Positions 36,596 to 45,570 of a stretch of DNA of 64,000 bases are shown here, piece by piece (the stretch's first letter is position 1; each line of letters opens with the position of its first letter). Under the pieces are notes generated by a model that was not told the origin of the DNA, did not search any database, and saw only the letters and a program-made list of their open reading frames with translations. A program made the position numbers and the translations under genes. Source of the DNA: Planctomycetota bacterium (GTDB taxonomy: Bacteria > Planctomycetota > UBA8742 > UBA2392); assembly GCA_027493625.1 (NCBI GenBank), contig JAOSKM010000001.1, forward strand, positions 2,194,657 through 2,258,656, given 5' to 3'.

Positions 36596-38659
36596 TCACT
36601 TGCCGATGATCACGCCCATCTTGATCTCGACTTCGTAGGTTTCGCCATCGCGCCAGAACTTGAACTTCACGATGTCGCCCTTCTTTTTATTGGTGTTGAG
36701 CCAGATGCGCAAATCGGTGGTCATGGTGCCGGGCGTGGTGACCTTGCCGTCTTTGTCTTTCACCTCGGCGGTGCCGGCGACGATGCCGTCGTACTCCAGC
36801 AGCACGTCGCCTTCCTTCACGCCCTTGTGGTAGGCGTCGTACCAAGGGCTGACGCTGGTGACGTAGAGGCCCTTGCTGACGCGGGTGTCGAGCAATTTGT
36901 CACTGGTCCAGAAGCCGCAGAAGGTGCTGTTGACGCCGATGGTGCGCGTACCCAGGTCTTTGGGCGGGCCCTCCGGGTAGTTGATGGCGAGGATCTGCAC
37001 GTCGTGGGTCTCGCCGTCTTTCACGAAGTCGGGCGGCTTGATGGCGAAGCCGTGCTCGGCGTTGGGGGCGAAACCGCTGCCGATCAGCCAGTCTTCGCGG
37101 CGGTCGGCCTTGCGTTTTTCCCATAGCTTGCCGTCGATGTAGATCTCGATGTCGCAGGCCTCGGTGTTGAGGTCCGGATCGGCGGCCCAGCCGCGCAGGG
37201 TGTTGTCGTCGGCGGCCCAGAAGCCGCCCATGGGCGGGGTGTTTTCTTCCAGGCGGTACTGCTTGGGTGAGCCTTCTACCTCTACTTTCACGCCGCTGGG
37301 ATAGTTCAGCGCGTAGACGCGCACGGTGTGCGTCGCGCCGTCCAGCAGCGCGGTGGGCGTGGTGGTCACGAAGCCGTGGTAGGGGTCGGGCGTGACCTTG
37401 CTGTTGCGCAGGGTGTCGCGCTTGCTGTTGGCTGGCACCTGGGCGAACAACTCGTTGTCGATCCAGATTTCGACGTCAATGCTGCCGGTGGCGACGTCCG
37501 GGTCCCACGCCCAGCCCGCCAGCACCACCTTGTTGCAGATGTCGAAGCCGCCGAACGGCGCGGCGTTGGCCAGGCCGCTGCGCGAGTCCACCACGCGCGG
37601 GCTGCCGTCAACTTCGTGCTCCGTGCCGGCCTCGTTGTCCACGGCGAACACCTGCACCGTGTGCTCAAGCCCGTCGTTGAGGCTTTTCGGCCACGGCAGG
37701 CTGAAGGCGCAGGTTTCTGTGGGCGCGATTTTGCGTTTCTTCAGCTCTTCGTTCTTGCCGTTGGCCGTAAGTTCGCTGACCGTCTCGCCGTCGATGCGCA
37801 CCACCAGCTTGACCGGCTTGTCGGCCGAATCCGGGTCCCAGGCGTACCCGCTGATGCCTTTCTCGGGCGTGGCTTCCTCCAGCTTGCCGCGCGGGTAATT
37901 GCCGACCGTCTTCACGCGGGGGGAGCCGCGCAGCTCGGTCTTGCCGTGCTGGTCCTTGCGGAACGCGAGCGCGCGGATGGTGTGCTTCTCGGCGTCCTGC
38001 AACTCGGCGGGCTGCTCCTGCTCGAACCACCAGATCACACCGAGGGTCTTGTGCTGCTGGCGCTTGTCGGCGCGCAGCTCGTAGGCTGGTTTGTCGTCGA
38101 TCAGGATTTCGACATACAGCGCGGCTTCGGGCTCGAACTTGTCCTGCAGCCAGCCCTTGATGCGGGCGTTGCTGACCTCGCCCAGCGCGCCGCCGATGTT
38201 CGGGTTGATCTGTTGGCCCTCCACGGTCTCGATCGGCTGGGGCTCAGGCTCGGGCTCCACGGCCGGTGTTTCCTTCGCCGCTTCGTCGCCTGGGGCCGCG
38301 CCCGCCGCCTGCGCACCACCCGCGCCGCCGGCACCGACCGGGCCCGCGTCAGATCCGGCTGCCTCCGCCTTGCCGGCGGCGCCGGCCGTATCTCCGGAGT
38401 CAATGCCGACGCTGCCGCCCTGGCCGTGTTCGCGCTCCGCACCGCTGAGGGGCGTGGCGTCACGACTGTCTTCTTCTGTAAGTACGTCGTCGTCGAGGGA
38501 AGGATTAAGCTCGGCCGTAAGGGGTGCGTGGTTGGTGCGGTTCGAGGCAGCATCGTCGCCACCCTGCAGCAGCGGCAGCCACAGCTCGCTGGTGAAGCCG
38601 GCCACGACCAGCGCGCCGAAAGCCAGCAGCAGGATTGGCCATTTCAGGCCCTTGGACAC
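36596..38659 (-). CDS. membrane-anchored protein with four beta-sandwich repeats and a PDZ domain
   Basis: About 687 residues. The start is a GTG preceded by GGAGAG 5 nt upstream; a GTG 12 codons earlier has no ribosome site. One transmembrane helix (WPILLLAFGALVVAGF) is followed by an Ala/Gly/Glu-rich low-complexity linker. Four repeats of about 100 residues share G-W-x-x-D-P...-VEI-ID (GYAWDPDSAD, GWAWDPDVAT, GWAADPDLNT and a weaker first copy). The final 110 residues form a PDZ-like domain (SPWYDAYHKGVKEGDVLLEYDG). Exported; probably binds protein tails or scaffolds the envelope. Confidence 0.75.
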   Translation of the reverse strand: MSKGLKWPILLLAFGALVVAGFTSELWLPLLQGGDDAASNRTNHAPLTAELNPSLDDDVLTEEDSRDATPLSGAEREHGQGGSVGIDSGDTAGAAGKAEAAGSDAGPVGAGGAGGAQAAGAAPGDEAAKETPAVEPEPEPQPIETVEGQQINPNIGGALGEVSNARIKGWLQDKFEPEAALYVEILIDDKPAYELRADKRQQHKTLGVIWWFEQEQPAELQDAEKHTIRALAFRKDQHGKTELRGSPRVKTVGNYPRGKLEEATPEKGISGYAWDPDSADKPVKLVVRIDGETVSELTANGKNEELKKRKIAPTETCAFSLPWPKSLNDGLEHTVQVFAVDNEAGTEHEVDGSPRVVDSRSGLANAAPFGGFDICNKVVLAGWAWDPDVATGSIDVEIWIDNELFAQVPANSKRDTLRNSKVTPDPYHGFVTTTPTALLDGATHTVRVYALNYPSGVKVEVEGSPKQYRLEENTPPMGGFWAADDNTLRGWAADPDLNTEACDIEIYIDGKLWEKRKADRREDWLIGSGFAPNAEHGFAIKPPDFVKDGETHDVQILAINYPEGPPKDLGTRTIGVNSTFCGFWTSDKLLDTRVSKGLYVTSVSPWYDAYHKGVKEGDVLLEYDGIVAGTAEVKDKDGKVTTPGTMTTDLRIWLNTNKKKGDIVKFKFWRDGETYEVEIKMGVIIGK

Positions 38660-38742
38660 GGCGACTCTCCGGGACGTGGTTTCGATGTTAACCACGCAAG
38701 CGGCACCGGCAAACGAAACCGCAAGCCCGGCTCACGAAATCG

Positions 38743-39966
38743 CTAGCCGCCGCGCAGGCTCGCAAGTTCGGCGTGCAGGCTTTGCCGGGTCTGCTGTGGC
38801 ACGCGCCCCTGCAGTTCGCGTAATCCCTCTTCGAACACCGGCACGGCCTGCGAGGCCTTGCCCCAGGCGCGCATCAGCCGCGCGTAGGCCTGCAGCCACG
38901 ACACCTCCAGCAGCGTGTCGGCCGTCTCCGCAATCAGCTCGCGCGCCTGTTGCAGCGTTTCGAAGGCTTCGAGGTGGCGCTGGAGGCCGGTCAGCGCCAC
39001 GGCCGCCTCGCACAGTGAACCCGCCAGCAGCCCGCGTCCACCGGTCTCCGCGCCGATCGCGGCCGCCTCGCGCGCGAACCGCAGCGCCGTCTCGAAGTCG
39101 CCGCCGCGGATCGCCGCCTGGGCGCGCGCCTTCACGATCGCCGCCCGGTGATGCCGCATTTTCGGCGACTGGCACAGGCGCTCGGCCGCGTCGAGGTGCG
39201 CCTCGGCGGCTTGCGGGTTGCCGGCCTCGCTTTCGTACTGGGCGGCGTTGGCGTGGCCCACCACCTGCTGCGCGAGGTCGCTGGTGCGCGCGGCGTAGTC
39301 GATCACGGCCTGCATCTCGCGCGCGGCCGCGGCGTGGTCGCCGGCGTGGGCCATGCGGTGCGCGCGCACCATCATGAAGGCGATGCGCAGGCGGTGGCTG
39401 TCGCATTTTTCGGCGATGGCCTCGCCCTCCGCCACCAGCTCGTCCACGGACTCGCCGCCTTCAATGCCGGCCCAGGCCAGGTGCACCAGCGCGCGGCCGA
39501 CCATCTCGGGGTTGCTCGCGTTGGCGCGCACTTCTTCAAAGCACGGCAGCGAGTCGCCCCAGCGCCCCAGGCGCTGCAGCACGTCGGCCAGCATGTCGGC
39601 AGCAATGGCGCGTGCGGGCAGGTCGTCGGCCAGCAGGCCGTGCAGGCGCTGGATCGCCTCCAGCGCGGCCGGGTAGTCATAGTTGAAGCGGGCGTGGTCG
39701 CCGCCCATGCGCAGGTAGCGGCGCTCGGCCGCGGCGTAGCGTTCGATCTCGACGCCGCCTTCATGGGCGGCGCGGGCGTGGCGGGCGAGCTCCAGGGCGA
39801 TATGCTCCGGGCTCAGGCCGGGCAGCGCTTCCAGGATATCCAGCGCCAGGCCGTGCAGCAGCGCGCGCTCCGAGGGCGGCTGCAGGCCATAAGCCGCGTC
39901 GCGCACCACGGCATGGCGGAACAGGTAGGCGGTCTCGGCGAACATGGGCGCATCGGGCTGTGCCAT
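38743..39966 (-). CDS. TPR protein resembling the C-terminal half of AAA/TPR signalling ATPases
   Basis: 407 residues. It opens with AYLFRHAVVRDAAYGLQPPSERALLHGLALDILE, the segment that in STAND-type kinases and cyclases directly follows the ATPase core (FKHALI.EAAY...). About eight TPR-like repeats follow. The ATPase itself is absent: an in-frame TAA lies 3 codons before the ATG, and the radical SAM gene ends 25 bp upstream. It may be a separated domain acting as an adaptor. Confidence 0.65.
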   Translation of the reverse strand: MAQPDAPMFAETAYLFRHAVVRDAAYGLQPPSERALLHGLALDILEALPGLSPEHIALELARHARAAHEGGVEIERYAAAERRYLRMGGDHARFNYDYPAALEAIQRLHGLLADDLPARAIAADMLADVLQRLGRWGDSLPCFEEVRANASNPEMVGRALVHLAWAGIEGGESVDELVAEGEAIAEKCDSHRLRIAFMMVRAHRMAHAGDHAAAAREMQAVIDYAARTSDLAQQVVGHANAAQYESEAGNPQAAEAHLDAAERLCQSPKMRHHRAAIVKARAQAAIRGGDFETALRFAREAAAIGAETGGRGLLAGSLCEAAVALTGLQRHLEAFETLQQARELIAETADTLLEVSWLQAYARLMRAWGKASQAVPVFEEGLRELQGRVPQQTRQSLHAELASLRGG

Positions 39967-39991
39967 GGCGGCAGCTTAGCAAGGGCGAGTA

Positions 39992-41044
39992 TCAGAACAT
40001 CGCCTTCGTAGCGCCCGGGCGGCGGAAGGCTGCTGTGTTGTGCTCAAGGCGCTCGGTATTCAGGCCGTGCTTTTTGACCGCGAGCCTGAACATGGTGTGC
40101 AGGTGCTCGGCGCGTTTGCCTTCGCCCTGCATGCGCTTTTTGAAGCGCCCGTCGTTGAGCTCGCCGCCGCGCATTTCCCGGATGCGGCTCAATACCTTCT
40201 GCTTGTGGCCGGGGAAGTGCGCCTCCAGCCACTCCTCAAACAGCGGCCCCACACCGTGTGGCAGGCGCACCGGCAGCATGGCCGCACGCCTGGCGCCGGC
40301 CTGGGCCGCGCGCTCGACGATGCCGGGGATGTCGCTGTCGGTCAGGCCGGGAATGATCGGCGCCAGCATCACCGCCACCGGCACGCCGGCCTCGGCCAGC
40401 TGCTTCACGGCCTGGAAGCGTTTCTCGATCGTGCTGGTGCGCGGCTCGAGCTTGCGGGCGATTGACTCGTCAAGTGTGGTGATGCTGACGGCCACGCCGG
40501 CCGCGTTGTGTTTTGCCAGCTCAGACAGCAGGTCGATGTCGCGGGTGACCAGCGCGTTCTTGGTGATCAGCCCCACCGGGTTGCGGAACTCGGCGAACAC
40601 TTCCAGCAGCGAGCGCGTGACGCGCAGTTTCGCCTCAATGGGCTGGTAGGGGTCCGTGACGCCGCTGAGGCTTACGGTCTGCGGCTTCCAGGACGGCTTC
40701 ATGAACTCGCGCCGCAACAGCGCGGCCGCGTCGCGCTTGACGTGGATCTTGGTTTCGAAGTCCAGCCCCGCGGAGTAGCCCAGGTACTCATGAAACGGCC
40801 GCGCGTAGCAGTAAACGCAGCCGTGCTCGCAGCCGCGGTAGGGGTTGATGGCGGCGTCGAAGGGGATGTCGGGCGAGTTGTTCCAGGAGATGATCTCGCG
40901 GGTGTCGTCCCAGAAGAACGCGGTTTTCGGCGCGGGCGCGTCGGGGTCGAACTCAAGGGGGTCGTACTCGACCTCAATGCGCTCAAAGCGATTGGCTGGG
41001 TTGCGAGAAGCCCCACGACCATGGATGGAAGGCAAAGCGTCCAT
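39992..41044 (-). CDS. PA0069-family radical SAM protein
   Basis: 350 residues. The 4Fe-4S binding CEHGCVYC motif sits in NPYRGCEHGCVYCYARPFHEYLG, followed by VSLSGVTDPYQPIE and LITKNALVTRDIDLL, typical of the PA0069/SplB-like group. The N-terminal GRGASRNPANRFE is also a family mark. The reaction is unknown. It heads a minus-strand run of five genes down to gmd with gaps of 19-84 bp. Confidence 0.88.
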   Translation of the reverse strand: MDALPSIHGRGASRNPANRFERIEVEYDPLEFDPDAPAPKTAFFWDDTREIISWNNSPDIPFDAAINPYRGCEHGCVYCYARPFHEYLGYSAGLDFETKIHVKRDAAALLRREFMKPSWKPQTVSLSGVTDPYQPIEAKLRVTRSLLEVFAEFRNPVGLITKNALVTRDIDLLSELAKHNAAGVAVSITTLDESIARKLEPRTSTIEKRFQAVKQLAEAGVPVAVMLAPIIPGLTDSDIPGIVERAAQAGARRAAMLPVRLPHGVGPLFEEWLEAHFPGHKQKVLSRIREMRGGELNDGRFKKRMQGEGKRAEHLHTMFRLAVKKHGLNTERLEHNTAAFRRPGATKAMF

Positions 41045-41165
41045 GCCCGCAGTCTAACACAGGAAGCGACAACAAACGGGCCGGGCAAGAAACAAGAGCC
41101 GCAAGCGCACTCGTCCGCCGTAGCTTCAGCGAAGGCGGAAGCGCGCGGCAGTCTCGGACAAAGCG

Positions 41166-41216
41166 CCCGTGCCGCGGACACGCAAAGGGGACAGGCACCA
41201 AGGTGCCTGTCCCCGG
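41166..41216. repeat. left copy of a 51-bp direct repeat containing a 13-bp-arm palindrome
   Basis: Includes GGGGACAGGCACC-AA-GGTGCCTGTCCCC (41187-41214) preceded by CCCGTGCCGCGGACACGC. A second copy, differing by one A, lies at 42623-42674, so the two bracket the secreted-protein gene. Confidence 0.85.
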
Positions 41217-41272
41217 CGAGGCGGGTTTGAATTGATGTCACGCTCAACTGCCCGATTCGTAGACTGTCCGGC

Positions 41273-42619
41273 ATGAGATATCATTTCCGAGTCATCGCGC
41301 TTCTGATCGGCTTGTTGATTCCTGGCGGCTTCGGGTTCAGATGTGTCGGCGGTCAAGCAGAGGAGCCGAGACTAGACCTCGACTCTTACCTCAAGCGGGA
41401 ATTGCAGACCCTGAAGGATGCTGACCCGGACAAGCTGTCGGACAGCATGAAGCGCGTTCGCGCTGCGCTGAAGGACGACGCCGATACCGACGATATGCTG
41501 TTGGCGTGGTTTACCGAGTATCACCGCCGACTAGCCGAGTCAGACGAGTTCAAGGACCGCAAGTTCGCCCCGCTGCGGCCTATGGAAATCCCGCCGGGAA
41601 ACAACGGCTGGCATGACGTGATGAAGGCAGGCGAAAAGGCACGGCAGTACGAAGAAGCCAACGGGTACGAGTTGTACGGAAAGGTTGTTAGCGGCGAACC
41701 GGTGCCAGCAGAGGAGGCGGCAGGCTACCTCGACGAAACCGCCACGGCGCGGGAGTTGGCCATACTTGCCGCACAAGCAGAACACATCACCCCACCGGGA
41801 TTTGGGCTTACGGACGTACTGAGCTCAACGCCGCAGACCGCGTTGTGGCGGGTGCTTTCAGTTCGTGTGCACGCACAACTTGCGCTCGATGATCGCGCGG
41901 CTGCAGCGTCCGAAGCCAGTGACGCGCTCCGTCTGATCGGCCGCACCGAGTTCGGCACCGCGATCATTAACGAGTTGTTTGCCATGCTCGCCCATACTGT
42001 CGTTCTGAACGGCATCCTGCTGTCACCGGCCTGGAAGGCCGATGAACTTGAGAAGCTGCTGGAGTTCGCGCCGGAACACAAGCCGCGTCCGGACGCGATG
42101 ATGTTCTCCGAGGCGCTCTACCTGGTGCTCGCCGCCGAGTCGATTGCGAAGACGGAGAAGAAGGACATCAAGCAGGCTTTCAAGTTGATTCGCGAAGGCA
42201 ACACACCCTTGAGCGACCTGTTGGAACAAGGGGTCGCAACGAATCTGAAGACCCTGAAGATCCGCGCCGATGCGGCGGAATGGGCCCGCAAGAATCCAGG
42301 GGATATCCGGGACGCCGACTACAGCAAACGGCTGCTTGAGCGGATGAAGGATGATGAAGCGGCTGGCTGGCGCACGAACTTCGCCAACATTCTGGAACCG
42401 CAGGCCTGGCTGGTGGCCGTGAAGATCAAGCTGGCCTGGCTGCACGGAAAACGCGGTGACGAGTTTTCGAAAGCGGCAGCATCGTTGGCAGACGAAACGC
42501 TAGTGTTCAGGGCCGCCGTTGAGGACCGTTCAGTGCGAGTCCGTTTCAAGGCCGACCATCCGCTGGCGCTCAAGGACAGCAAGACGCCAATCTGCGAGTT
42601 TGAGCTGGTTGGGGAGTAG
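41273..42619 (+). CDS. secreted helical protein of unknown function, bracketed by direct repeats
   Basis: 448 residues. A signal peptide (HFRVIALLIGLLIPGGFGF) is followed by a charged helical protein with no recognised domain. The middle is repeat-like (ALDDRAAAASEASDALRLIG). Its base and codon use look less GC-biased than its neighbours (more AAC/TTG/CAA codons). It sits precisely between two near-identical 51-52-bp repeats, suggesting a mobile or recombined segment. Confidence 0.65.
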   Translation: MRYHFRVIALLIGLLIPGGFGFRCVGGQAEEPRLDLDSYLKRELQTLKDADPDKLSDSMKRVRAALKDDADTDDMLLAWFTEYHRRLAESDEFKDRKFAPLRPMEIPPGNNGWHDVMKAGEKARQYEEANGYELYGKVVSGEPVPAEEAAGYLDETATARELAILAAQAEHITPPGFGLTDVLSSTPQTALWRVLSVRVHAQLALDDRAAAASEASDALRLIGRTEFGTAIINELFAMLAHTVVLNGILLSPAWKADELEKLLEFAPEHKPRPDAMMFSEALYLVLAAESIAKTEKKDIKQAFKLIREGNTPLSDLLEQGVATNLKTLKIRADAAEWARKNPGDIRDADYSKRLLERMKDDEAAGWRTNFANILEPQAWLVAVKIKLAWLHGKRGDEFSKAAASLADETLVFRAAVEDRSVRVRFKADHPLALKDSKTPICEFELVGE

Positions 42620-42622
42620 GCC

Positions 42623-42674
42623 CCCGTGCCGCGGACACGCAAAGGGGACAGGCACCAAAGGTGCCTGTCCCCGG
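42623..42674. repeat. right copy of the 51-52-bp direct repeat
   Basis: Identical to the copy at 41166-41216 apart from one extra A in the palindrome loop. It begins 4 bp after the stop of the bracketed gene. Confidence 0.85.
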
Positions 42675-42695
42675 TGGGTTTGCTCTTCGCTTGGC

Positions 42696-42744
42696 TGCCA
42701 CGGACTGGAAGTCCGTGGCACTACTCACGGGCCGGAGGCCCGTG
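42696..42744. repeat. two constant-loop hairpins
   Basis: TGCCACGGAC-TGGAA-GTCCGTGGCA followed by CACGGGCC-GGA-GGCCCGTG. The first has the same TGGAA loop as hairpins at 5.7 kb. They lie between the secreted gene and the end of thrS. Confidence 0.8.
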
Positions 42745-42749
42745 CCACT

Positions 42750-44720
42750 TTACTTGCGCCAGTCCTTTAGGCTTTCGAGGAACTTGTCTAGCGGCATCTC
42801 GCCTAGCTCGCCCTGGTCTCGGCTTCTTACGTTGATGGTGCCGTTTTCCTGTTCCTTCTCGCCTACCACTATCGCGTACGGGATCTTCTGCAGGCTGGCC
42901 TCGCGGATCTTGTAGCCCACGCGGTCGTCCTTCAGGTTGACCTCTGAGCGCAGGCCGAAAATCCCCAGCTGCTCGTTGATCACCTTGGCGTAGGCGACGA
43001 ACTTCTCGCTCACCGGGATGATCTGCACCTGCAACGGCGCCAGCCACAGCGGGAACGCCCCCGCGAAGTGCTCGATCAGCACGCCCATGAAACGCTCCAC
43101 GCTGCCGTAGCACGCGCGGTGGATCATCACCGGGGTGTGCCGCTGGCCATCCGCGCCGATGTACACCAGGCCGAAACGCGCCGGCATGGAGAAGTCCAGC
43201 TGGATGGTGCCGCACTGCCACGAACGGTTCAGGCAGTCCCGGATGTGGAAGTCGATCTTCGGCCCATAGAACGCGCCGTCGCCCTCGTTCAGCTGGTACT
43301 CGATCCCCTTCTCTTCCAGGGTCTCCTTCAGGGCGCTTTCCGCCTGCTCCCACACCTCGTCGCTGCCGATGCTCTTTTCCGGCCGAGTGCTGAGTTCGAT
43401 GCGCACGTCAGTCAGGTCAAACGCGCCGTAGATCTCATGGAAGAAATCGATGAGCATGCCGATCTCGCCCTTGATCTGCTCCGGGGTGCAGAAGTGGTGG
43501 GCGTCGTCCTGGGTGAAGGCCTGCACGCGGAACAGCCCGTGGCGCACGCCGCTCAGCTCGCGGCGGTGCACCAGACCCATCTCGGCGAAGCGCAACGGGA
43601 ACTCGTTGTGCGAGTGCAGCCTGGTGCGGTACAGCATCAGGTGGCCCGGGCAGTTCATGGGCTTGACCGCCATCGGCCGTTCTTCTTCCACGTTCTCGTT
43701 GATCTTGCCGGGGTCCTTTTCGTCCCGCAGCTTCATCTTGGTGAAGAACATGTTCTCCATGTAGTTGGCGTAGTGGCCGCTGGTGTGCCACATGGATTCA
43801 CTGAGCACGAGCGGGGTCTTCACCTCTTTGTAGCCGCGCCGGCGCAGGTTGCTGCGCATGAAGTCCACCAGCAGGTTCCAGACCATCGCCCCCTTCGGGT
43901 AAAAGAAGGGGAAGCCGGGCGCGTCTTCATCCATGAAGAACAGCTCGAGCTGCTCGCCGAGCACGCGGTGGTCGCGCTTGCGGGCTTCTTCCAGGAACTT
44001 GAAGTAGTCCTCAAGCTCGGCCTTGCTGAAGAACGCGGTGCCGTAGACGCGCTGGAGCTGCTCTTTCTCCGCGTCGGCGCGCCAGTAGCTGCCGGCCACC
44101 TTGGTCAGCTTCACGAACTTGAGCCAGCCGGTGTCGGGCACGTGGGGACCGCGGCACAGGTCGATGAAGTCGCCGTGCTTGTAGAAAGAAAGTTCTTCAC
44201 CGCGCTGCTTGATGCCTTCCACCAGTTCGGCCTTGAACTTGTTGTGGCCGCCGTCGATGGCCTTGTAGCGCTGGTAGTGCTCGTTCGCTTCGTCGTAGCT
44301 GCTGACGCAGCGCACGAAGGGGTGCCCCTGCTTCACGATCTTGGCCATCTCGGCCTCGATTTTCGGGAAGTCGTCGGGGGTGATTTTCTGGTCGGGCAGG
44401 TAGATGTCGTAATAGAAGCCGTCCTCGACCACCGGCCCGATGGTGAGCTGCGCCTTGGGGAAGATGCGCAGGATCGCGTCGGCCATCAAATGCGCGGCCG
44501 AGTGGCGCAGCACCTCGACGGCTTCGGCGTCTTTCTTGGTGAGGATCTGGACCCTGGCGCCGTCGGGCAGGGGGCGCTGCAGGTCAACGACGGCGTCATT
44601 GACCTTGGCGGCCACGGCTACGCGGGCGAGTCCGTCAGAGATTGATTTGGCGAGGTCCGCGGCTGAGGCGCCGTCAGATAACTGCTTTGCGCTGCCGTCC
44701 GGCAGCATCACGCTGATCAT
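42750..44720 (-). CDS. thrS: threonyl-tRNA synthetase
   Basis: 656 residues. Charges tRNA-Thr. It has the TGS domain (1-60), the editing/SAD domain with HSAAH (His73, His77) and CRGPH, and the class II core. Core zinc ligands are in MNCPGH, DDAHHF and PVMIHRA; motif 2 is VHRRELSGVRHGLFRVQAF. The C-terminal anticodon-binding domain follows. The start MISVMLPDG has GGGAG 8 nt upstream. Full length, no break. No T-box was recognised upstream. Confidence 0.97.
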   Translation of the reverse strand: MISVMLPDGSAKQLSDGASAADLAKSISDGLARVAVAAKVNDAVVDLQRPLPDGARVQILTKKDAEAVEVLRHSAAHLMADAILRIFPKAQLTIGPVVEDGFYYDIYLPDQKITPDDFPKIEAEMAKIVKQGHPFVRCVSSYDEANEHYQRYKAIDGGHNKFKAELVEGIKQRGEELSFYKHGDFIDLCRGPHVPDTGWLKFVKLTKVAGSYWRADAEKEQLQRVYGTAFFSKAELEDYFKFLEEARKRDHRVLGEQLELFFMDEDAPGFPFFYPKGAMVWNLLVDFMRSNLRRRGYKEVKTPLVLSESMWHTSGHYANYMENMFFTKMKLRDEKDPGKINENVEEERPMAVKPMNCPGHLMLYRTRLHSHNEFPLRFAEMGLVHRRELSGVRHGLFRVQAFTQDDAHHFCTPEQIKGEIGMLIDFFHEIYGAFDLTDVRIELSTRPEKSIGSDEVWEQAESALKETLEEKGIEYQLNEGDGAFYGPKIDFHIRDCLNRSWQCGTIQLDFSMPARFGLVYIGADGQRHTPVMIHRACYGSVERFMGVLIEHFAGAFPLWLAPLQVQIIPVSEKFVAYAKVINEQLGIFGLRSEVNLKDDRVGYKIREASLQKIPYAIVVGEKEQENGTINVRSRDQGELGEMPLDKFLESLKDWRK

Positions 44721-44829
44721 GGTTTTTCTCCCGTTTCGGTGACGGATACGAACCGCCACACAACCCGGCCCGACGGATACGGCCCGTCGCGCCATCACTG
44801 GAACGCAAGAGTAGCCACGATTGTTTCAG

Positions 44830-45570
44830 GAACAAGCGGGTGATTGGGCCACGGAAACACAAAAACACCAAAGGTACTGCCCACGAAACAACGGCTAAGC
44901 CACGGATTTCACGGAATTACACGGAAAGGCAATCATCGCGCAGAGACCGCAGAGATCGCAGAGCGCCTTCTCTGTGCCCTCTGCGCTCTCTGCGCGATGC
45001 AGCTTTTGTGGTTTCGTGTTTTCGTGGCTCAACTGCAGTTCGAATGAGTTTGGAACCACAGGTGAACACGGATGAACACGAGTGCCTCAGTGGATCCGTG
45101 TTTATCCGTGGCTCACTCTTGGCAGTTGTTCGCGACCTTCGCGCTCTTCGCGTCAAACTCGATCATGCAGTTTGCAACGGCCGTTCTGTGCGTACCAAAG
45201 AGCGTCTGAAGCCGGACGGAACTACGCATGGAACCGCGAAGGTCCGCCAAGAACCGCGAAGCAGGGCCAAGCCACGGATTTCACGGAGTTACACGGAAAG
45301 GCAATCATCGCGCAGAGATCGCGGAGAACGCAGAGTTACTTCTCTGTGAACTCTGCGCTCTCTGCGCGATGCAGCTTTTGTGTTTTTGTGTTTTCGTGGC
45401 TCAATTGCAGTTCGAATGAGTTTGCAACCACAGGTGAACACGGATGAACACGAGTGCCTCAGTGGATCCGTGGTTATCCGTGTCCATCCGTGGTTCACTC
45501 TTGGCAGTTCTTCGCGACCTTCGCGTCACCCTCGATTACGCAGTTTGGCGCGGCCGTTTTCTGCGTACCA
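44830..45570. repeat. tandemly duplicated block of multiple word repeats
   Basis: A non-coding stretch of about 700 bp. Two copies of a roughly 300-bp block start near 44896 and 45272. Each runs through CACGGATTTCACGG, CTCTGCGCTCTCTGCGCGATG, TTTCGTGGCTCAA, CACAGGTGAACACGGATG and its partner ATCCGTGG, and TTCGCGACCTTCGCG words. The copies differ by scattered substitutions. The second copy runs into the 3' end of the epimerase gene, and the first carries a decayed copy of that 3' end (about 45165-45205). No protein gene is evident. Confidence 0.8.

Noticed and set aside
44830..45570. CRISPR array
   Set aside because: Repeated words are of unequal length and spacing, occur in inverted pairs, and there are no unique spacers or cas genes.
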